Assembly: GCA_027459505.1 (NCBI GenBank)
Contig: DAIDIE010000043.1
Coordinates: 62,001 to 126,000, forward strand
From: Acidobacteriota bacterium
GTDB taxonomy: Bacteria > Acidobacteriota > Terriglobia > Terriglobales > SCQP01
DNA length: 64,000 nt
Reading direction: 5' to 3'
The translations under genes were made by a program, and so were the position numbers. How positions within the stretch are numbered: the stretch's first letter is position 1; each line of letters opens with the position of its first letter. The notes beneath the pieces were generated by a model that searched no databases, had not been told where the DNA came from, and saw nothing but the letters and a program-made list of their open reading frames with translations. Shown piece by piece: positions 62,767-64,000 of the stretch.

Positions 62767-63851
62767 TGATGGCCTCCGGCGGCGGAGGCGGCCTTTTGCT
62801 GAGCGCGGGTTCGCAAGGGAACCACGACCCAGGCGGTCATGCCGCGCGCCAGGCGCCCATCGGCGTTGTTGACGCGCACGCGCAGTTCCACCGTGCGGAT
62901 GTCGCGTTTCGTGCGGCTGACGTCGCGCTGGGTGGCGAAACCGGCCTCAACGGATTTGTAGTAGACGGTTCCGGGAATGGTCTGCCCGGAGGGCAGCCGG
63001 ACGGTGACGCGATCGCCCAGGGAAATCAGATCGGAATAGGTCTCCTCAACATAGGCATCGATCCAGGTGTCATTGAGGTTGTAGACCTCGACAACCGCGC
63101 CGCCGGGCGTGACCACCTCACCGGGGCGGGCGACACGCAGCGAGACGATGCCGGAGACCGGGCTGACAATGCGTGTCTCCCCCAAGCGGGCGGCGGCGAC
63201 CTGTTGCTGAGCCGCGGAGGCCATCTGCGCGGCGCGCAGGGCGGCGGTGTGCTCGGTTTGCATGGCGACCTGCTGCTGTTGGGCGCGCGCATCCTGCAAA
63301 GCGGCCCGCGCGCCCGCCAAATTGCGCTGCGCAACGTCCAGTGCGGCTTTTGCCCCGTCGCGGTTGGTACGAGCATCGTCAAGCTGTTGGGCGGAAATAA
63401 TACCCTGGCTGGCCAGGGGAGCAACACGCTGGTAGTTGGCCTGAAGGCGCTCGAGATTAGCCTGCTGCTGCTGAACATTGGCCTGCTGGGAGCGCAGTTG
63501 CGCCTGCGCCTGGCGGACACGGGCGGCCAAAGTGGCGCGCAGGAGGCGCACTTGCACCTCCGATTCATTCACACTTTGGCGAGCCTGGCGGGTTCCGGCG
63601 GTGGCGGCGAGCAGGCTGGGCTCCAGTTCCGGCTCGGAGAGGAGCGCCAGCACCTGCCCTTTTTGAACGCGATCGCCCACGTCAACGTTGAGCTGATCGA
63701 CCCGGGCGGTGATCTGGGAGCCGACGGCGAGTTCCTCGCCATCGACGACGCCGGCGAGGGTGAGCGATTTGGGGGGGCGGTGAAAGTAAAAATAGAGGGC
63801 CACGAGAACGGCGATCAGCAACAGCACCAGAAGGCGGATGCGGGCTTTCAT
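62763..63851 (-). CDS. HlyD-family secretion/efflux adaptor
   Basis: From ATG 63851 the protein has 362 residues: an N-terminal membrane anchor (IRLLVLLLIAVLVALYFYFH), a lipoyl half (ELAVGSQITARVDQLNVDVG), a long Gln/Ala coiled coil (residues 95-210), the second lipoyl half (RIVSPVSGIVSLRVARPGEV) and a beta-barrel. It resembles EmrA/YbhG-type adaptors of ABC exporters. It is the first gene of the operon and precedes the ATPase. The TATAAT hexamer six bases before the ATG implies a leaderless transcript. Confidence 0.9.
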   Translation of the reverse strand: MKARIRLLVLLLIAVLVALYFYFHRPPKSLTLAGVVDGEELAVGSQITARVDQLNVDVGDRVQKGQVLALLSEPELEPSLLAATAGTRQARQSVNESEVQVRLLRATLAARVRQAQAQLRSQQANVQQQQANLERLQANYQRVAPLASQGIISAQQLDDARTNRDGAKAALDVAQRNLAGARAALQDARAQQQQVAMQTEHTAALRAAQMASAAQQQVAAARLGETRIVSPVSGIVSLRVARPGEVVTPGGAVVEVYNLNDTWIDAYVEETYSDLISLGDRVTVRLPSGQTIPGTVYYKSVEAGFATQRDVSRTKRDIRTVELRVRVNNADGRLARGMTAWVVVPLRTRAQQKAASAAGGHQ

Positions 63852-63857
63852 GGATTC

Positions 63858-63863
63858 ATTATA
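63858..63863 (-). promoter_or_regulatory. -10 hexamer of the HlyD-ABC-marR operon
   Basis: TATAAT (minus strand) ends six bases before ATG 63851. A start site 7 bases downstream would coincide with the start codon. No good -35 is seen at 17 bp (TTAGCT). Confidence 0.5.
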
Positions 63864-63887
63864 ACGCAAACCATATACATAGCTAAT

Positions 63888-63909
63888 CATTTGTAAAGCA
63901 AAGCAAATG
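63888..63909. promoter_or_regulatory. inverted repeat CATTTG-N10-CAAATG, possible MarR operator
   Basis: Perfect 6-bp arms with a 10-bp spacer lie about 25 bp upstream of the -10 hexamer, covering the -35 area. This is a natural position for the MarR regulator encoded at the end of the same operon. Binding is inferred. Confidence 0.4.
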
Positions 63910-64000
63910 GCGTGAGTTCCGGGGGCGCTTCGCCTAACGAGCGTTTGCGGAAGCGCTTAAGATAGTCTTTCAGGAGCATGCCGGGTGAGGAGGCAGGATG

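Noticed and set aside
58188-63851. Natural-product gene cluster suggested by two drug-type ABC exporters
   Set aside because: No biosynthetic enzymes such as NRPS, PKS or RiPP genes lie nearby. The exporters alone do not support a cluster.

Overview
The window is GC-rich, densely coded DNA that most resembles an acidobacterial (Acidobacteriota, Terriglobia-like) chromosome. This rests on protein style rather than a marker gene: an Oar-like TonB-receptor barrel, a VWFA-related secreted protein, a sortilin-like propeller with an Ig-like tail, a MerR-TPR protein, an RND operon and a possible PExPT-type sorting tail. The assignment is inference.

Layout. 1-2.7 kb: the 3'-truncated gene of a secreted protein built from 42-residue repeats, then a decayed zone where two IS3-family remnants are nested beside a frameshifted ankyrin gene. 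2.8-4.7 kb: a membrane protein of unknown function and bluB (lower ligand of vitamin B12). 5.0-11.1 kb: a four-gene RND efflux operon (DUF2892 protein, TolC-like, AcrA-like, AcrB-like), facing a DUF302 gene. 12.2-24.3 kb: TPR protein, alpha/beta hydrolase, small membrane protein, lipoprotein, MerR-TPR protein, ligA, ankyrin protein, TIM-barrel isomerase and a fadA/fadN beta-oxidation pair. 24.7-31.9 kb: a MEMO-family protein, then a tightly packed minus-strand run from TonB-type barrel through VWFA protein, S1/P1-type nuclease and truB to a 58-residue zinc-ribbon protein. 32-36 kb: EamA transporter, quinone reductase, CE7-like esterase and a 72-residue protein with a PExPT/PEP-CTERM-like tail.

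36.0-45.9 kb is the most striking region. A sigma-like factor precedes a 2262-residue soluble hybrid histidine kinase with thirteen 92-residue HAMP-type repeats, GAF, coiled coil, kinase core and three receivers. A receiver-kinase and an Rcp1-like single-domain receiver follow, so the cluster can be read as one phosphorelay. 46.2-47.6 kb is a 1351-bp mini-island in tRNA-Arg(UCU), bounded by a 53-bp duplication of the tRNA 3' end, with an integrase remnant and a ParE/RelE toxin-antitoxin pair. Next to it is a second possible toxin-antitoxin pair, a frameshifted DUF6932-like gene with an XRE regulator.

49-51 kb carries MIP18/DUF59, DUF2249 and NnrS-like genes behind a Crp/Fnr-type dyad, which suggests nitrosative-stress or low-oxygen control. 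51-58 kb holds an S4 RNA-binding protein, the propeller protein, a hydrolase that lacks its nucleophilic serine, and a GH15 glucoamylase. 58-64 kb holds two ABC export systems that converge: an ATPase/permease pair on the plus strand, and a HlyD-ATPase-permease-MarR operon on the minus strand.

Several genes are too short or too close to an edge to be found by length alone: the edge repeat protein, a 53-residue membrane protein, the zinc-ribbon protein, the PExPT-tail protein and the integrase and transposase remnants.
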